A stretch of 64,000 bases of DNA from Portunus trituberculatus (GCF_017591435.1 NC_059304.1:21486175-21550174); one strand, 5' to 3'; positions 11,541 through 24,137 are shown, counted from the stretch's first letter. Numbers and translations are program-made. The notes: generated by a model not told the origin, from the sequence alone.

Positions 11541-11802
11541 AGAGAGGGACAGAAACATGAAAAGAGAAGAAGAAAAGAATTGAAAGAAGACTGAAAAAGC
11601 GAATTAGTTTCATAATGTTTCTCTTTCGCGTCACTGACAGTTCTCATAAAAGTAAATAAATAAATAGATGAATACATCAAACAAGATAAAAGAATAGATA
11701 AATAAGTAAGATAAAACGGTAGATTACTCTGAATCCAAAAATGAGAAGGAAAAAAAAAAAAAAACAACGAAACAAACTAAAACAAACCTCATCAAACAAT
11801 CC

Positions 11803-11853
<51 letters not shown>

Positions 11854-11914
11854 AAGGATAGACACACGTAGATTAATAAAACGCCACTACAAGATCATAT
11901 AGGACAGGTTGGAA

Positions 11915-11989
<75 letters not shown>

Positions 11990-11990
11990 G
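11490..11990. repeat. (GT)n, (CAA)n and (GA)n tracts
   Basis: A GT run lies at about 11490-11538, a CAA run at about 11802-11850 and a GA run at about 11919-11988. Confidence 0.95.
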
Positions 11991-12173
11991 AAGGGAAAGA
12001 AAACACATGGTAATTCCTGTGAAGAGAGATTCAGTGAACCAACCAACAATAGAAAGAGAAACAGAGAGAGAAATCATCACCTCACTACAAGAAGGTCATA
12101 TGGCGCCTGGTATGGAAGGCAGAAGTGGAGAAACACATGAGGGAGAGAATTGCAGGATTTATGTGTGGGTTAC

Positions 12174-12254
12174 CTCGAGCTGTGTGTCTTGAGCGAGTCC
12201 AAGAAAGTATGATAGCACCCCCCGCAGCCACCGACAATATATACCACCGTGACT
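12174..12254 (-). promoter_or_regulatory. Core promoter and non-coding exon 1 assigned to YR1
   Basis: On the minus strand AGTCACGG (12247-12254) precedes a TATATA box (12238-12243). About 69 nt beyond the start of that box comes a GTAACC donor after GCTCGAG (12174). The stretch GACTCGCTCAAG in the leader matches the first exons of YR3 and YR4, and AGTCACGG plus TATA spacing matches their promoters. Transcription probably starts near 12209-12212. YR1 is the only downstream minus-strand gene without its own promoter, so I assign it there; direct splicing evidence is lacking. Confidence 0.7.
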
Positions 12255-12359
12255 GTGCTGCGCGGCTCCCTCTCCCTCCACTGACCCGCCCCGGCCCAGA
12301 CATGCATGACCCGCGCTTCTGAACACGGGGCGGCGCTAAGAAGGGATGCCACTGCGGGT

Positions 12360-13030
12360 GTTGAAGGAGGCTGGCACAGGCTGAGAGGGGCTGGAAAAAG
12401 AAGCTGGTTGGTAAAGGCTTATGAAGACTGACAGAGGCTGGAAAAAGCTGGGAGAGGCTGGGGTAGGCTGGAAAAAAGCTAAAAGCGGTTGGTGAAGGCT
12501 TATGGGGACTGAGAGAGGATGGATAAATGTTGGGAAGGCTTGTAAAGGCTGAGGGAGGCTGGAAAAAGGCTGCTTGGTGCTAGAAGAGGTTGATAAAAAC
12601 TTATGGAGAATGAGAAAAGCTGGAAAAATGCTGGAAAATGCTGACAGACGGTGAGAGGGGCTGGAAATCAGCTGGTTGGTGTTAGAAGAGGTTGATGGAG
12701 GCTTATAGATATTGAAAGAGGCTTGAAAAAGGCTGAAGGATGCTGGAAAAGGTCGTGTGTGGCTGGGAAGAAGCTAGGACAGAATGTAAGTGGCTGGAAG
12801 AGGCTAGAGGAGACTGGAGGAACGCTGGAAGAGGCTGAAATAAGCTGTGAGAGGCTGGGAGAGGGCTGAATGAAGCTGTAAAAAGGCTGGATGAAGCTGT
12901 ACAAGAGCTGGAGGAGGCTGTGAAAAGGCTGGAAAAGGTGGAATAGACTGATGAAGACTGATGGAGGCTAAAGAAGACTAAGAGAAGGCTGGAGAAGGTT
13001 TCTGAAGGCTGGAAAAAAGGAGATTCTAGT
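12360..13030. repeat. Degenerate minisatellite of GGCTGGAAAAAG units
   Basis: About 670 bp of short irregular units based on aggctggaaaaaggctg, roughly 10-25 bp each, with substitutions and length changes. It lies immediately upstream of the YR1 promoter. Confidence 0.85.
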
Positions 13031-13289
13031 CTAAGGAACAAAAATACTGGAAAAAGGTGTGTTGAAGGTTCCGGTCCCAAAAGAGTGTAGCCGAGAGTAT
13101 CTGAAATTTGAGAAGTGTCTCTGGTGATTGACTAACTGCTTAATGGAGGGATGGTGCCTCGAGTACTGTGTCCTTTGGTGGTGGTTACTGACTGGCTGGG
13201 CGGCGGTGAGTGATAGGGGTGTGATGTACTGTCCACTCAGCTCCCTTCACATCCATCACCATACCCATACCCAGAGTCTTGCCCATAGC

Positions 13290-13530
13290 TACCTACACCC
13301 GTTCACGTACATGGCATGCATTAACTATTTGGTGCTCCATTTAGAGGTTTTCAATATAGATGTGCTGAATTCATGTACTGGTGTCTTGTGTAGCGGTGTT
13401 TCCTATAGAGGTGGTCAAGTAAAGATGTTCCATGTACGTAGAGGTGCTCCATGAGTGTTAGAGGTGTTGCACATAGAGACAGAGGTGCTCCATGTCAAAC
13501 TGTACCGTATAGAAGTGTTCCATGCAGGCG
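13290..13530. repeat. Short degenerate minisatellite (GAGGTGTTCCATGTA-like)
   Basis: Variants of agaggtgctccatgtag recur roughly every 20-40 bp, and a few more follow the adjacent MITE up to about 13830. The MITE therefore probably inserted within this array. Confidence 0.7.
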
Positions 13531-13542
13531 TGTTCCATTTAA

Positions 13543-13746
13543 CCTCTTCAGTACTAGGACACATTTTTCACTTCAAAACTTCTGTACTATTAGACCATTT
13601 TATTGACATTAGGAAGGGTCTATAGAGATCAGAAATTAAAGGCCACTGTTTTCACCACTTTAATCCCACGTGAGGTTCTGAAGCTGTACAGAATCACCAA
13701 ATAGTAAGCAGAGTGAATATGGAAACGCATCATGGTACTGAAGGGG
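13543..13746 (-). mobile_element. TTAA-type MITE, copy 5 (inverted)
   Basis: A full-length inverted copy of 204 bp with intact TTAA on both sides (13539-13542 and 13747-13750). The internal attaggaagggtctatagaga and gttctgaagctgtacag segments match the family. Confidence 0.92.
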
Positions 13747-14301
13747 TTAATTGTCTTCATAGAGGTATCAATCATGTAGAGGTGTTCCCTATATAGACAC
13801 CCCATATAGAGAGGCGTGCATAGAGTTGTGGGCACGTTCTCTTCGGGTCCAAAAAGGGGTGCATAAAAGCGCCCTCTCACTCGCGGACCAGTGCACGTGT
13901 GTTTACCTTCCCGCCCTGCCACGTACGTACCCCACACCCGCTGCACATTCCAGGCCCACCGCCACCACCACCACCACCACTACCACTGAAAATGTGAAAG
14001 GGAAAGCTGCCACGTTGAAAATTAATATAAAAGCGTGATACTAAAGCTCTACTTAATATTTTTCTATCTTTGCCTTTTATTTTTTTCGATTTGACGAGTG
14101 ACGCGGCGTGAGATGTCAATGAGGCGGGAAAGAACAAGTGGAGGAAGAGAAGAACGTCAGCCAGAGAGAGAACGTGAGGTGAACGGTCCACTGGGAAGAG
14201 AATCTGAGGTTTTTGTTCATTTCTGGTGGTGGTGTTTGGTCTGCTTGTCTGACGGAAGTTCTTTGCTATTAACGGATGGAGAACTTGCTGTATTGTCACA
14301 T

Positions 14302-14690
14302 TGGTTAGGTTAGGTTACGGTAAGGTTAGGTTAGATTAAGTTAGAAAAGGTTAAGTTATATTAAGTGTGTTCAAGTTTTGTTAGGTTAGGTTAGGTTAGG
14401 TTGGATATGGCTTGCTTAGGTTAGGGTTAGATTAGGTTAGGTCACGTTAAAGTTAGATTAAAAAGTTACATGAAATTAAGTTAGGTTAGATTAAGTCACG
14501 GTTAGATTAGATTAGGTTACGTTAAAGTTGGGTTAGACTAAGTTAAATTCAGTTAAGTTAGGTAAGACTAAGTTAAGGCTAGATTAAGTTAGGTTAGGTT
14601 AGGTTAGGTGTAAGTTATGTCAGATTAGGTTAGGTAAGTTGATGTTAGGTGAGGTTGTATTGAGTGAGTTCGAGTTTGGTGTGGTTAAAA
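14302..14690 (+). repeat. Degenerate interstitial TTAGG-like array
   Basis: About 390 bp is dominated by TTAGG units with variants TTAAG, TTACG and TTAGA. TTAGG is the usual arthropod telomeric repeat. The decay and mid-locus position indicate an interstitial relic, not a chromosome end. Confidence 0.8.
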
Positions 14691-16357
14691 TTTGTATCAA
14701 TCTTACTCGTCATATTGTTTAGGTCAAGTTGTCTATTGGTTCTTCCTTTTCCTTCTTGTCTTAGCTTGCTTCTTCTCATCTATTTATCTTTCCCTTTCTC
14801 TTAATTCTTGTTCTCCGTCCTTTCTCTCTCCCTGATTTTGCTTGTTTCCCTTTTTTGTTTCGTTGTTACTCCTTTTATTTCCTTTTTTTCTTGTTCTTGT
14901 TTTTGATCTTTTCTTTCTTTTGTCGTCTTCTTCTTGGTCTTCGTCTCCCTCTTTCGTTCTTCCTCTCTTCCACCACCACCACCACCACCACCACCACCAC
15001 CACCACCACCGCCGCAGGCAGCATTCTTTCACATGTTAATTCAGAAAACCAACTTTCATTCCACACGCGGCCTTTTGTTATTTTCATTTCACACAAACTT
15101 TTTTTAAGGCGTTAACTTAATTCTGTGCATCGCTGAATAAACGAAACCTCTTCAGTTTTTCTTCCTTTCCTTTCCTCCCCCGATGGTGCGTGGTCATTGA
15201 TGATAGAAAGTACATTTTTCCACCAATCTAACAAGCTTTCCAATTCATCACATGGAAAAATAGTAATAATAACGCTGACAATACACTTTTTAAGGCAAGG
15301 TGTTTGAGTATTTTTTCTTGATTCTTTTTTTTATCTTATTTTTGTGATGTTCTCCCCTTGTTCGTGTCGGTGGATGCTGTAACTTTGATTCTTCCTTTGT
15401 TTTCATTGGTATGCGTAAGTAACAACATTAGGCTCGCTTTGTTGTATCAGTCAGTGGAGGAACAGGAAGAAAATGTGCCGAATTGTTGTTTTCCTGGCAT
15501 CGATACCAACAACAGATACATTTTCCATTATCAATTTAGAGAGGGATGAAGAAGATACTGTAGTGCTAACGTATAAGTATTCCAGAATCCTACTTTACCC
15601 TCCTATCAAACTATAACGCATAAAACTAGTCATGAAATAATAAGACAAACTATTACTATTGTTATTCATATCTAAATTCCAGTACACTATAGTTTACCTC
15701 CTGTTAATAGCCATCAATATGCAGTTAACAGTTCGTTCTCGTTGGATGAAGGAAATAAGCGTCTATTACTGAGCTACCGTTGTGGTTATAGTAGGATATT
15801 GTGACAAAGTGGAGGTAGGCAGATAGGTAGGTAAGCAGGTAGGTGGGTAGGTATAGGTAAGTAGGAGAGGGAAAGTGGTCTGAGGAGGGAAGGGTGAATC
15901 AGGTATATGAAAGGTTTGAAACAACAAAGCAAGTGGTCATATTGCTTCTCCAGATACACGTCAGTTCGTTCGAAAAGGTAAAAGAAAACAAGAAGGAAAA
16001 AAAATAGATTAGAAGGTACTCAATCTTCAATGCGCGTTCCCTGCACGAGGAAAGGACACACTAAGTTCATGATATTACACTAAGTAAGAGGAGAGATATA
16101 CAGATAGAACCTTCATCACAGAACACAAGGCAGAACAAGGTAAGGGAAGACAGTATGCGTTTCTTTAAAATAACACATGAGGAGAGGTGAGCTAAGGGAA
16201 GGCACAGGTGGTTCCTTTTGGCTCTCACGCTCCAGAACGCCCTGCCCCGCCGCCACAGCCCACCGTGACCGTGTTTGCCTACCTTCTGGTCCACCGGAGG
16301 CACTCTCACACGTCATGAGATGCAGTATTCCTCGTGTCTGGCTGTGTGTGAAATGAG

Positions 16358-16450
<93 letters not shown>

Positions 16451-16484
16451 ATGGAGAGAGGGAAGTCAGATGTCACGTGCGAAG

Positions 16485-16547
<63 letters not shown>

Positions 16548-16700
16548 CAAACACACAAAACATCCTTCCTATTACCACCAAATACGCGAGAGAAATGACG
16601 TGTAATCTGAAAAAATACGCGCCCAAAACTTGTTCCTATTACTTCACTGCCTGAAGAGCCGAGTCACAGCCGGGCGGTCAACAGCGGCGCGGCGGCGGGT
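14691..16700. other. Gene-free spacer upstream of YR2
   Basis: The spacer contains a (CAC)n run at about 14968-15010, a short GGTAGGTAGGC-type repeat near 15815-15870 and AT-rich unique sequence. Open frames near 16.07-16.31 kb resemble no family I know and have no splice or promoter context, so they are not called. Confidence 0.5.
16361..16543. repeat. Two (GA)n microsatellites upstream of the YR2 promoter
   Basis: GA tracts at about 16361-16443 and 16488-16543, separated by about 45 bp, end about 190 bp before the YR2 TATA box. In arthropods GA repeats can bind GAGA-type factors; no such role is shown here. Confidence 0.95.
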
Positions 16701-16722
16701 GCTTGGCAGGTCGCTGGGGGGC

Positions 16723-16804
16723 GTCATTGGGCTATAAATGGCGGAGGCTTTGGAAAGGACCGCCAGAGACCATCCGACACTCATTCCAGAAACACCCACT
16801 CAAG
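16723..16804 (+). promoter_or_regulatory. Core promoter and non-coding exon 1 of YR2
   Basis: GTCATTGG (16723-16730) precedes TATAAA (16733-16738). A leader with acactcattccag follows, and the donor after CTCAAG at 16804 reads GTAACT. The 71-nt TATA-to-donor distance matches the other five genes (68-70 nt). Transcription start is inferred near 16763-16766. The GC-rich sequence at 16660-16730 is part of the proximal promoter. Confidence 0.85.
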
Positions 16805-17154
16805 GTAACTCCGTCAGCGCCTGAGGCAGGAGGAAATGAAAGATGATGTGTATTGTTATTATGGAGGGACGTGTAGGAGTGAGATGAGTAGTAATTGAGA
16901 TTGTGGTGCCGTGTGATCAGTCAGTCAGTCAGTCAGTCAGTCAGTCAGTTAATTAAGTTCAAGAGTACTGTAGGAAGGATTAGAACTGACATCTTATTTA
17001 GGAATCAGAAAGAAAGGACATTTCCTTATTATGGTTTAAGAAAGCATGCATGTAGAGGACCTTAAGAGGACATTTCCATTCCTTTTATACTAGTTTGATA
17101 AGGGAAGCTGATGTGATGTAGGAAGATACACATTTAGCCACTGTTCCCGCCAAG

Positions 17155-17301
17155 ATGGTGTCCCGAGGCGTGGCTGTGGCGGCGGCAGTGGCGGTGGTGC
17201 TGAGCGTGGTGGCGACAGTGCGTGCCGAGCCGGGCCTCTTCAAGGGAGGCTGCCGTCCTCACGTCAAATACGTCCCGCACTACACCACGGTGCTTCAGAA
17301 G
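17155..17301 (+). CDS. YR2 exon 2: signal peptide and Cys module
   Basis: The exon begins at ATG directly after a gccaag acceptor. Its 49 codons give MVSRGVAVAAAVAVV... with a Val/Ala core, probable cleavage after VRA, then EPGLFKGGCRPHVKYVPHY and a terminal K before a GTCAGT donor (17302) in phase 0. The mature module holds one Cys. It joins 18613-19053 to encode a 195-residue precursor with no damage, which makes YR2 the best-preserved member of the long EPG(F/L) class. Confidence 0.92.
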
Positions 17302-18612
17302 GTCAGTAACGCCTGCAGTGGTCTGGCAAAATAGTGAACACAACACCTGTAGTAACGAGAATACACACGCAAGGTTAGTGGACGCCTGCACTGCTTTGAC
17401 AGATTAGTGAACGCAACGCTTATATGAATTAGAACACAGGTGCAAATCCCTAATGAGTTCAGTTAAGGCTTGTAGTGGTCTAGCGTATAATTAGTGAACC
17501 GAACACTTGTATTAACTAGAACTCTACCTTCGACTTGAATTGTTTGAAGGTTAAGATTTGAAGACACTTGTTTTCAATTTTGCAGATTTCTTCTTTTTTA
17601 TTGCTTTCTGTTGGGATTGAAACTTTTGTAAATTACTTTTTGTTGCTGCTGGCCAGAGCGCATCTCACACAGGGTAGCTGAGCTGCCCGAAGAGCGCCAC
17701 TGTGGAATCTTCAAACGTTTTTGGCAAGGAACTGAGGATGACCCGGAGTGATGAAGCTATTTCCACTATTTGCCATCAAGTGCTTCGCGCATTGAGTGTC
17801 AGACTATCTAAACACATTTCTTTCCCCTTCCACTCTCGACTTACAAAGATGAGTCATCCTTATGGAAAAGTGCACTGCATCGGGCTCCTACTTGATTATG
17901 AACAGGGTGCGTTAATAAACCGACCTTAAGTGTCTGATTAAGTAAACCACGTCTCCTCCACTCAGAGTAAATAAGGAACATAATAATGTCCCACGAGTTT
18001 CAAACAAGGCCTGTGTTTCAGCGTTTTCTTTAAGTAATTCCAGCAGGCTGTAATGAAAAGTTTTGCTGTTTTTCATAGTATTTTTCTTATCTATTTGTTT
18101 ATTATCTAAGATTCTCGTAGCAATTTAGCAAGTATTCTACATCCTTCGTGGAAAAAAGCCCATGAAAATCAAACTAATCTTCTCTAACCAGATACCTACG
18201 AGTTTAAGGTTTAAGATATTTTCTTTTCCAATTGTCTAAGTTTTCTCAGCGGATGAATGTTTAGATGTCAAGGAGCCAAGTGCCTTCCTGTACGGCGCTC
18301 CACTCTACAGACTCTTAGCGGCTAATGGACACCACCTCCCTTGCTTTGGCAGTAATGGTAATGAGAGATCAGTGCGTTTCAGAATAAAAGGAAATAAGTA
18401 ATAAAAATTTCTACGTAAGATTCTCCAGGAACTGTTTGATATCAAGAAGAGCAGCGCCTTTGTGTCGAATCCTCACATCAAGAGCCTCGAGTCTGTGGCC
18501 AATGAACATCCGAGGCTGACGTGGAGGCTCAACACGCAGCTCACCATGAACCATTACCATGAACACCAGCACCATTAGTGGCCATTGACAGTGACCGTCC
18601 CTTGCCTCGCAG
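17302..18612 (+). other. Intron 2 of YR2
   Basis: A phase-0 intron of 1311 nt separates the signal/Cys exon from the repeat exon, with a GTCAGT donor and cctcgcag acceptor. It is mostly unique, AT-leaning sequence. An open frame at 17702-17929 inside it shows no family signature and is not called. Confidence 0.85.
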
Positions 18613-19053
18613 GTGCCGGTCTACCACACCGTCTACAGGGAGAAGATCGTGCCCGCGCCCATCTACAAGACCCAGTACAAGACCCTCTACCACACGCAGT
18701 ACCACACACAGTTCGTGCCAAAGTACGTCACCAACACCAACTACAACACCAAGGTCCAGTACGTGCCGGAGTACACTACGCAGTACCACACGCAGTACCA
18801 GCCCAAGTACGTGCCCAAGACAGAGTACGTGCCCAAGTATGTCTCCAAGACCCAGTACCACACGGAGTACTACACACAGACGCAGTACAAGACGGTCTAC
18901 AACACCCAGTACGTGCCTGAGTACGTGACGAAGAAGGACGTGCAGTACCAGACCAGGTACCACACCCAGTACGTGCCGCAGTACCAGACGGTGGTTAAGA
19001 CACAGCTCAACTACAAGACCTACTGCCCTGAGTCCTCCTACGGCAGCTACTGA
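18613..19053 (+). CDS. YR2 exon 3: Tyr-rich repeat domain
   Basis: The 146 codons, starting VPVYHTVYREKIVPAPIYKT in phase 0 after a cag acceptor, are built of Y-x-T-x units (HTQYHTQY, KTQYKTLY) and VP-x-YVT units. Thirty residues are Tyr. Residues of one parity are mostly Tyr/Thr/Val and those of the other mostly Gln/Lys/His, the pattern of a two-faced beta strand. One Cys occurs (NYKTYCPESS), 11 residues before the C-terminus, and the protein ends YGSY. With the Cys of exon 2 this brackets the repeats. No Rebers-Riddiford chitin-binding consensus, transmembrane segment or enzyme motif is visible. I infer an extracellular structural or cuticle-like protein; I do not recognise a named family. 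Nearly all Tyr codons are TAC and most third positions are G or C, unlike the flanking DNA. Confidence 0.9.
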   Translation: MPVYHTVYREKIVPAPIYKTQYKTLYHTQYHTQFVPKYVTNTNYNTKVQYVPEYTTQYHTQYQPKYVPKTEYVPKYVSKTQYHTEYYTQTQYKTVYNTQYVPEYVTKKDVQYQTRYHTQYVPQYQTVVKTQLNYKTYCPESSYGSY

Positions 19054-19184
19054 AGAAGGCGTGGCAGAAGGGGAGGGTCTAGAGTGGCCGGTTCGCTGTC
19101 TCTCGTCTCCCTTCCTCCTCCTCCTCCTCCTCCTCCTCCCTGTTAATACTTTACCGTTGTTACTCTTCTCGTTTTCTGTAAATT

Positions 19185-19190
19185 AATAAA
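19185..19190 (+). terminator. YR2 polyadenylation signal
   Basis: AATAAA lies 132 nt past the stop codon, after a pyrimidine-rich (TCC)n 3' UTR segment. Confidence 0.75.
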
Positions 19191-20262
19191 TGCTTAACTG
19201 ACGAAGAGCAACGTTTGATTCCTCCCTCCCCTGACCATAGCAAATCCGTTTTCCGTGAGTGAATGCACTTTCGGATGACAAAAAGCAACGTTCATGGCTC
19301 TTGATTCTCTTACTGTTCTTATGACAAAACGTTTTTATGAAGAAAAGTAACGTTCTTTTAATATCTATTGTTTTATGAGAATATAAACGTTGTGATGAAA
19401 AGACGATTGTCACGTTTTTTTTTTTTTTTAAGATAACAAGCATTCTGAAGGAAAACAAATGACTTTCCGATAACTTTTCGCTCAGAAGCAGCTCGTCCAA
19501 CAAACAAATATCACACTACATTTAATTTTACTCTGATCTTTATAATTTACTCGCAAGTTTAATTATTTTCTTTATTTTTCAAGCTGTATGATTGTCTATT
19601 AATATATTTTCTATTGACTTTCCTTTATTTGACGATTTTCCCCTGTTAAGTTTTCCATTTGATCTAATTTCAACAATTTGGGAGCCTTTCTTTAACATTT
19701 TTTATATCTTATCTTATTTTCACCGTAAAATCTCAGGAGGAAAGCGGTTTTTCTTGCATATTGTTTGCCAGGCTTAATATTATATTCCTCCGACTTTTTA
19801 CTTGAAAGGCAACAAGAAAGGATCACACACACCCTCACACCCACACTCACACAAGAGTCACTGTCACTTTCGCCACTTTCAACAAGAGGCGACAAAACAT
19901 CAACACGTGCATGAACATTTTTCCTTCTGATCATGAAAGACTCCGCCACGCTTCACCTGAGCTTGAGGAGGCGGAGGCAAGTACGAGCCAAAGAAAACGG
20001 GTGGAGGAGGAGGGAGTGGAGGTGGTGCGGTGTAACTGACTGACTGATTGGCTGGTTAACTGGTTGATTGGATGGATAATTGACTGGCTAATACACTCAT
20101 TCATTCATCCACTCATTCATTCATTCATTCATTCATTTATTCACTCGTTAATTGACTGAGTGAGTGATTGCTTGATTGACTTATAGATTGATTGAAATAT
20201 ACATACAAAAGAGAAAAGCCAAATCTAACCTGAATCACGTCATGAGTAAAGCGTCAAGTGTG

Positions 20263-20264
<2 letters not shown>

Positions 20265-20298
<34 letters not shown>

Positions 20299-20706
20299 AT
20301 AATGTATTGGAATAGTGCAGAAATGGATGAGGCGAGAATAAGGTAGCTAAAAATGAGGTTAGGTCGTGTGAGGCGCCTTGTGAGAGATGGGCGAGACGAG
20401 TGAGAAGCAGTGATGTCCTGGCGCTGGTGTCACGGGGAGTCTTTGAGGAGGCCTTGTTGGTAGGGATGACTAGTAAGGGTAAGAATATCAGGAGTGTTGT
20501 GGGCTGGACTGGAGGAGGACATGAAGACAGTAAGGGAAGACAAGTGACTGTGGTGTAAATCTTAACTCACTCCACCACCCCATGTCAAAATGATTCTTCT
20601 TTTCTTCATTTCCTAATATCTTTTTTCTGTCATTTCAGTCACTTTCTACACACAGGAAGTCTTTATTATTGCCATGTACTTTGGTAAATGTCATTGTAAT
20701 ATTACG

Positions 20707-20774
<68 letters not shown>
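20265..20774. repeat. (TG)n and (CT)n microsatellites
   Basis: A TG run lies at about 20269-20298 and a CT run at about 20709-20774. A further GT run sits at about 21091-21139. Confidence 0.9.
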
Positions 20775-20776
<2 letters not shown>

Positions 20777-21087
20777 TTCTTCTGCCTGATGGTCACAAAC
20801 AGAGGCAGGGAAGATGACACCCCTGCCTAAACACCGTCCTTCACCAGCCATTAGGAATCAAGCTGGAGATAATGACAAACTGAGTAGACAAACACAAAGG
20901 CTATCACTGGAGCAAACAGTTTAATTAGCGCCTCTCAGTAGCGGCTCGCACGGGACGGCAAACACAGGTGGAGGTGCTGCGTTAGGAAAGGAGGTGAAGG
21001 GGTGATGGGAAGAAGGGGTGATGGACAGGTGGTAAATTTGGCGTGTTGACTGATTAGGTAGTGGAGGCTATGCTAATGACGGGCATG

Positions 21088-21142
<55 letters not shown>

Positions 21143-21312
21143 AGGGATTAGATGGCAAAAAACATAGACACCACACACACACAAAAAAAAAAAGAGAGAA
21201 TAATGAATAAATGAATACATGAATAGATAAATGAACAAATATATAAAAAATAAAAACCCGCTGAGAATACCACTTCGAATAGAGTAGGCCTAGTCAAAGA
21301 AGGCATGTAGAA

Positions 21313-21534
21313 TTATGAAGGAAAAGAAAATGTCATAAAACCTTCCTCTTCAAAGCGTTCATGTGATAGGCAAGGGGGAAACACAGCAGTAGATAAGGAG
21401 TTCCAGAGGTTATCAGTAAGTTTAACAATACTTTTACCTCTCTTCCCTTCCCGACGTTGCTTGTTCATCAGTAAAACGCTCTCTCGGCAGTGTAAAGCTA
21501 CTGAACCGTTACCAACCGGCGCCTTCCTCCACAA
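21313..21534 (-). pseudogene. LINE-like C-terminal relic
   Basis: The minus-strand frame contains RGKSIVKLTDNLWNSLST followed by AVFPP, again the WNSLxxxV pattern of non-LTR reverse-transcriptase C-termini, then FEEEGFMTF. No polymerase core is present. It parallels the relic near 1.63 kb but is a different, diverged copy. It could also be a chance match, since only about 25 residues are informative. Confidence 0.35.
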
Positions 21535-21745
21535 TGAACTCTGAGGCGTGATTGTGTAAGTTTACGTCTTTGGCTCATGGTCTGTACATTAATTACTGTT
21601 TTTTATTGTTAGTTTATTCACCGTTTTTTCCAAGAGTTTGGCTTCAAATGGGCTCCCTAAAATATTAATGATTATTTTGTAATTACGTGCATCTATGTGG
21701 GATAATAAAATTGTTTCAATGCTGCAATGTTTCGATGTTTCTTGG

Positions 21746-21812
21746 TGGCGGTGGTGGTGGTGGTGGTGGTGGTGGTGGATGGTCGTGGTGGTGGTGGTGG
21801 TGGTGGTGGTGA
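21746..21812. repeat. (GGT)n microsatellite
   Basis: GGT units at about 21746-21777 and 21787-21812 are split by a GATGGTC interruption. Confidence 0.9.
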
Positions 21813-22729
21813 CGTGGGTGGTGAAAGGGAAGCTGTACCGCTGCTGTGGAGGGAAGGAGGACACCAGGGCATGGAAGACATTACCAGTTACCATTATCAG
21901 AGAACGTGCCATTACCTTAGCAAGATTCCAGGAAGGACATGCATCATACTTACGATTTAGGAGGTGTGCTGTATCTTGCACCTTACTTGAGATTTTATTT
22001 ATCTTATTGTGTTTTATTTTGCTATGCTTCGTAAGTGTCGTGTCAGTTAAGTGTCGAGTAACGTATAATTCTCTCCCTTTTTTGTTTTTCTTAATCTTCA
22101 AAAAGTTCACGTGTTTGGATTGTTTTTCTATGCTTGACTAAAGTTTTGCCGCTTGAAAAGAAAGACTGTATTCTGAGCCTCCTTGAATTTCACATAAGGT
22201 TTCTAATACGAACTTGTAGATCATAATGCCTGGTACACCACAACAAGATCCTGCGCGTGGCCTGAATGACAGAGGGAAGGAATCATTGAAGAGAGCATGC
22301 AAGCACACCGTTAGGAATGAACACAGACCGTTTTCTATCGCACTTGAGAAATTACACGTGATTTACTGCGCTAACTAATACATTTCACGATCAAATAAAG
22401 TAAATTACACCACTGAAAAAATCTGAAAAGCACTTGTATTATTTTTGTCTTTATTTTTCTCTTCATGTAAAAGTGTTTGGTTTAGAAAAATAGAAAAGTA
22501 AAAGGAAAATAATGGATAAAAGAAAAGGAAAAGAAAAAGGAAAATGCCTACAAAATATATCAGTTTCTAAAATACACGTACTGTACATACATATATACAT
22601 ACTTACATACATACATACATACAAACTGATCACCGCAAATTACAAGTACAAGACATTTTTTTTTATTGTTCTTGATTTCAACATGTTATATTATTGTTTT
22701 GACTTGCTTTTGGTATTTTTGGGGTATTT

Positions 22730-23095
22730 ATCATCATCATCTACTTTTCTAGGCTCTCTACGTTATTTATCATTGTTGTCTACGAGTTTTACTGTTTTCT
22801 ACGTGTTCTGTTACTGTTTTTATGTGTTCTATAATTTTCTATTCTTTTATCATTTCTAGGTTTTTTTTATTATTGTTTTCATGTGTTTTATTGTTTTGAA
22901 TGTTTTGTATATTTGTTTTCTACGAGTTTTATTGTGTTCTACGTTTTCTATTACTGTTTTTATGTGTTTTATCATTATTTTCTACGTCTTTTAACATTTT
23001 TACACTTTTTTATCATTGTTTTCACGTGTTTTAATGTTTTGAATGTGCTTTATCATTGTTTTCTACGTGTTTTACTATTGTTTTTTTATTATTTT
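22730..23095. repeat. AT-rich minisatellite (TTTTCTACGTGTTTTATCATTG-like)
   Basis: Irregular units of about 20-30 bp built from tttctacgtgttttatcatt recur about fifteen times. The array ends immediately before the SINE at 23103. Confidence 0.75.
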
Positions 23096-23102
23096 TAATT
23101 TC

Positions 23103-23307
23103 TACCATGAGGGCTTTTCACGGGAATTTATGGGCTAAAGGGGATACTTTTTAGGTTACCTCCTATTTCAAAGCCCACCCGCTAGGAAACCGTTGCCCCG
23201 AGTGAGAAGCCCAACCTGCACTCGGACCGTGGACAGGATTCCAACCCATGCGCTTGGAGACCCCTCGGATTTCAAAGCACGCATGGTTCCTCTGTACCAC
23301 GGCGGCT
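23103..23307 (-). mobile_element. SINE family B, copy 1 (tRNA-derived)
   Basis: The minus strand begins with a tRNA-like head (GCCGCCGTGGTACAGAGG A box, then ATGGGTTGGAATCC, a mutated B box) and continues into a tRNA-unrelated body (GAAACC...GCGGGTGGGCTTTGAA) ending CCCGTGAAAAGCCCTCATGG. It aligns along its length with 26708-26916. About 205 bp. Confidence 0.85.
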
Positions 23308-23520
23308 CTCAACGTATACTATCATTACTTTGCCTTCCATTGGTCTGACACTAACTGACACATCCCGAGGTGAAGCAGAACACACTCCGCTGCGGGAAGT
23401 GGGTCGCTTGAAGGAAGGCTGGTATGGAATTTAATGCATCTTGACGAGTGTTTAGTTAAGGTGAAGCTGTGTGCAGAGGAGTGACCGGCGCCGTGGTGCA
23501 GGTGTGTGGCGCGCCCAGCT

Positions 23521-24137
<617 letters not shown>

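Larger units (their letters stand above)
7500..12173 (-). other. Intron 1 of YR1 (4.67 kb), repeat-filled
   Basis: This interval separates the ATG exon from the only matching leader exon and promoter upstream on the minus strand. It holds two MITEs, dispersed-repeat copies, (CT)n, (GT)n and (CAA)n tracts, and a 470-bp AGT/AGG array. No other exon of the family is visible inside it. It is far longer than the first introns of the other five genes (194-577 nt), apparently through repeat insertion. Confidence 0.6.

Noticed and set aside
14302..14690. TTAGG array as a true chromosome end
   Set aside because: The units are heavily mutated and unique sequence and genes continue on both sides, so it is interstitial.
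17702..17929. A 75-codon frame inside YR2 intron 2
   Set aside because: It falls between confirmed exon boundaries and has no recognisable motif or splice sites.
18541..18963. Antisense and alternate-frame open frames over the YR exons
   Set aside because: They mirror the coding strand of YR2 (also 25488-25745 for YR3, 36855-37487 for YR5 and 52533-53090 for YR6). Their Leu/Gly/His-rich content follows from reading TAC/ACC/CAG codons backwards or out of frame.
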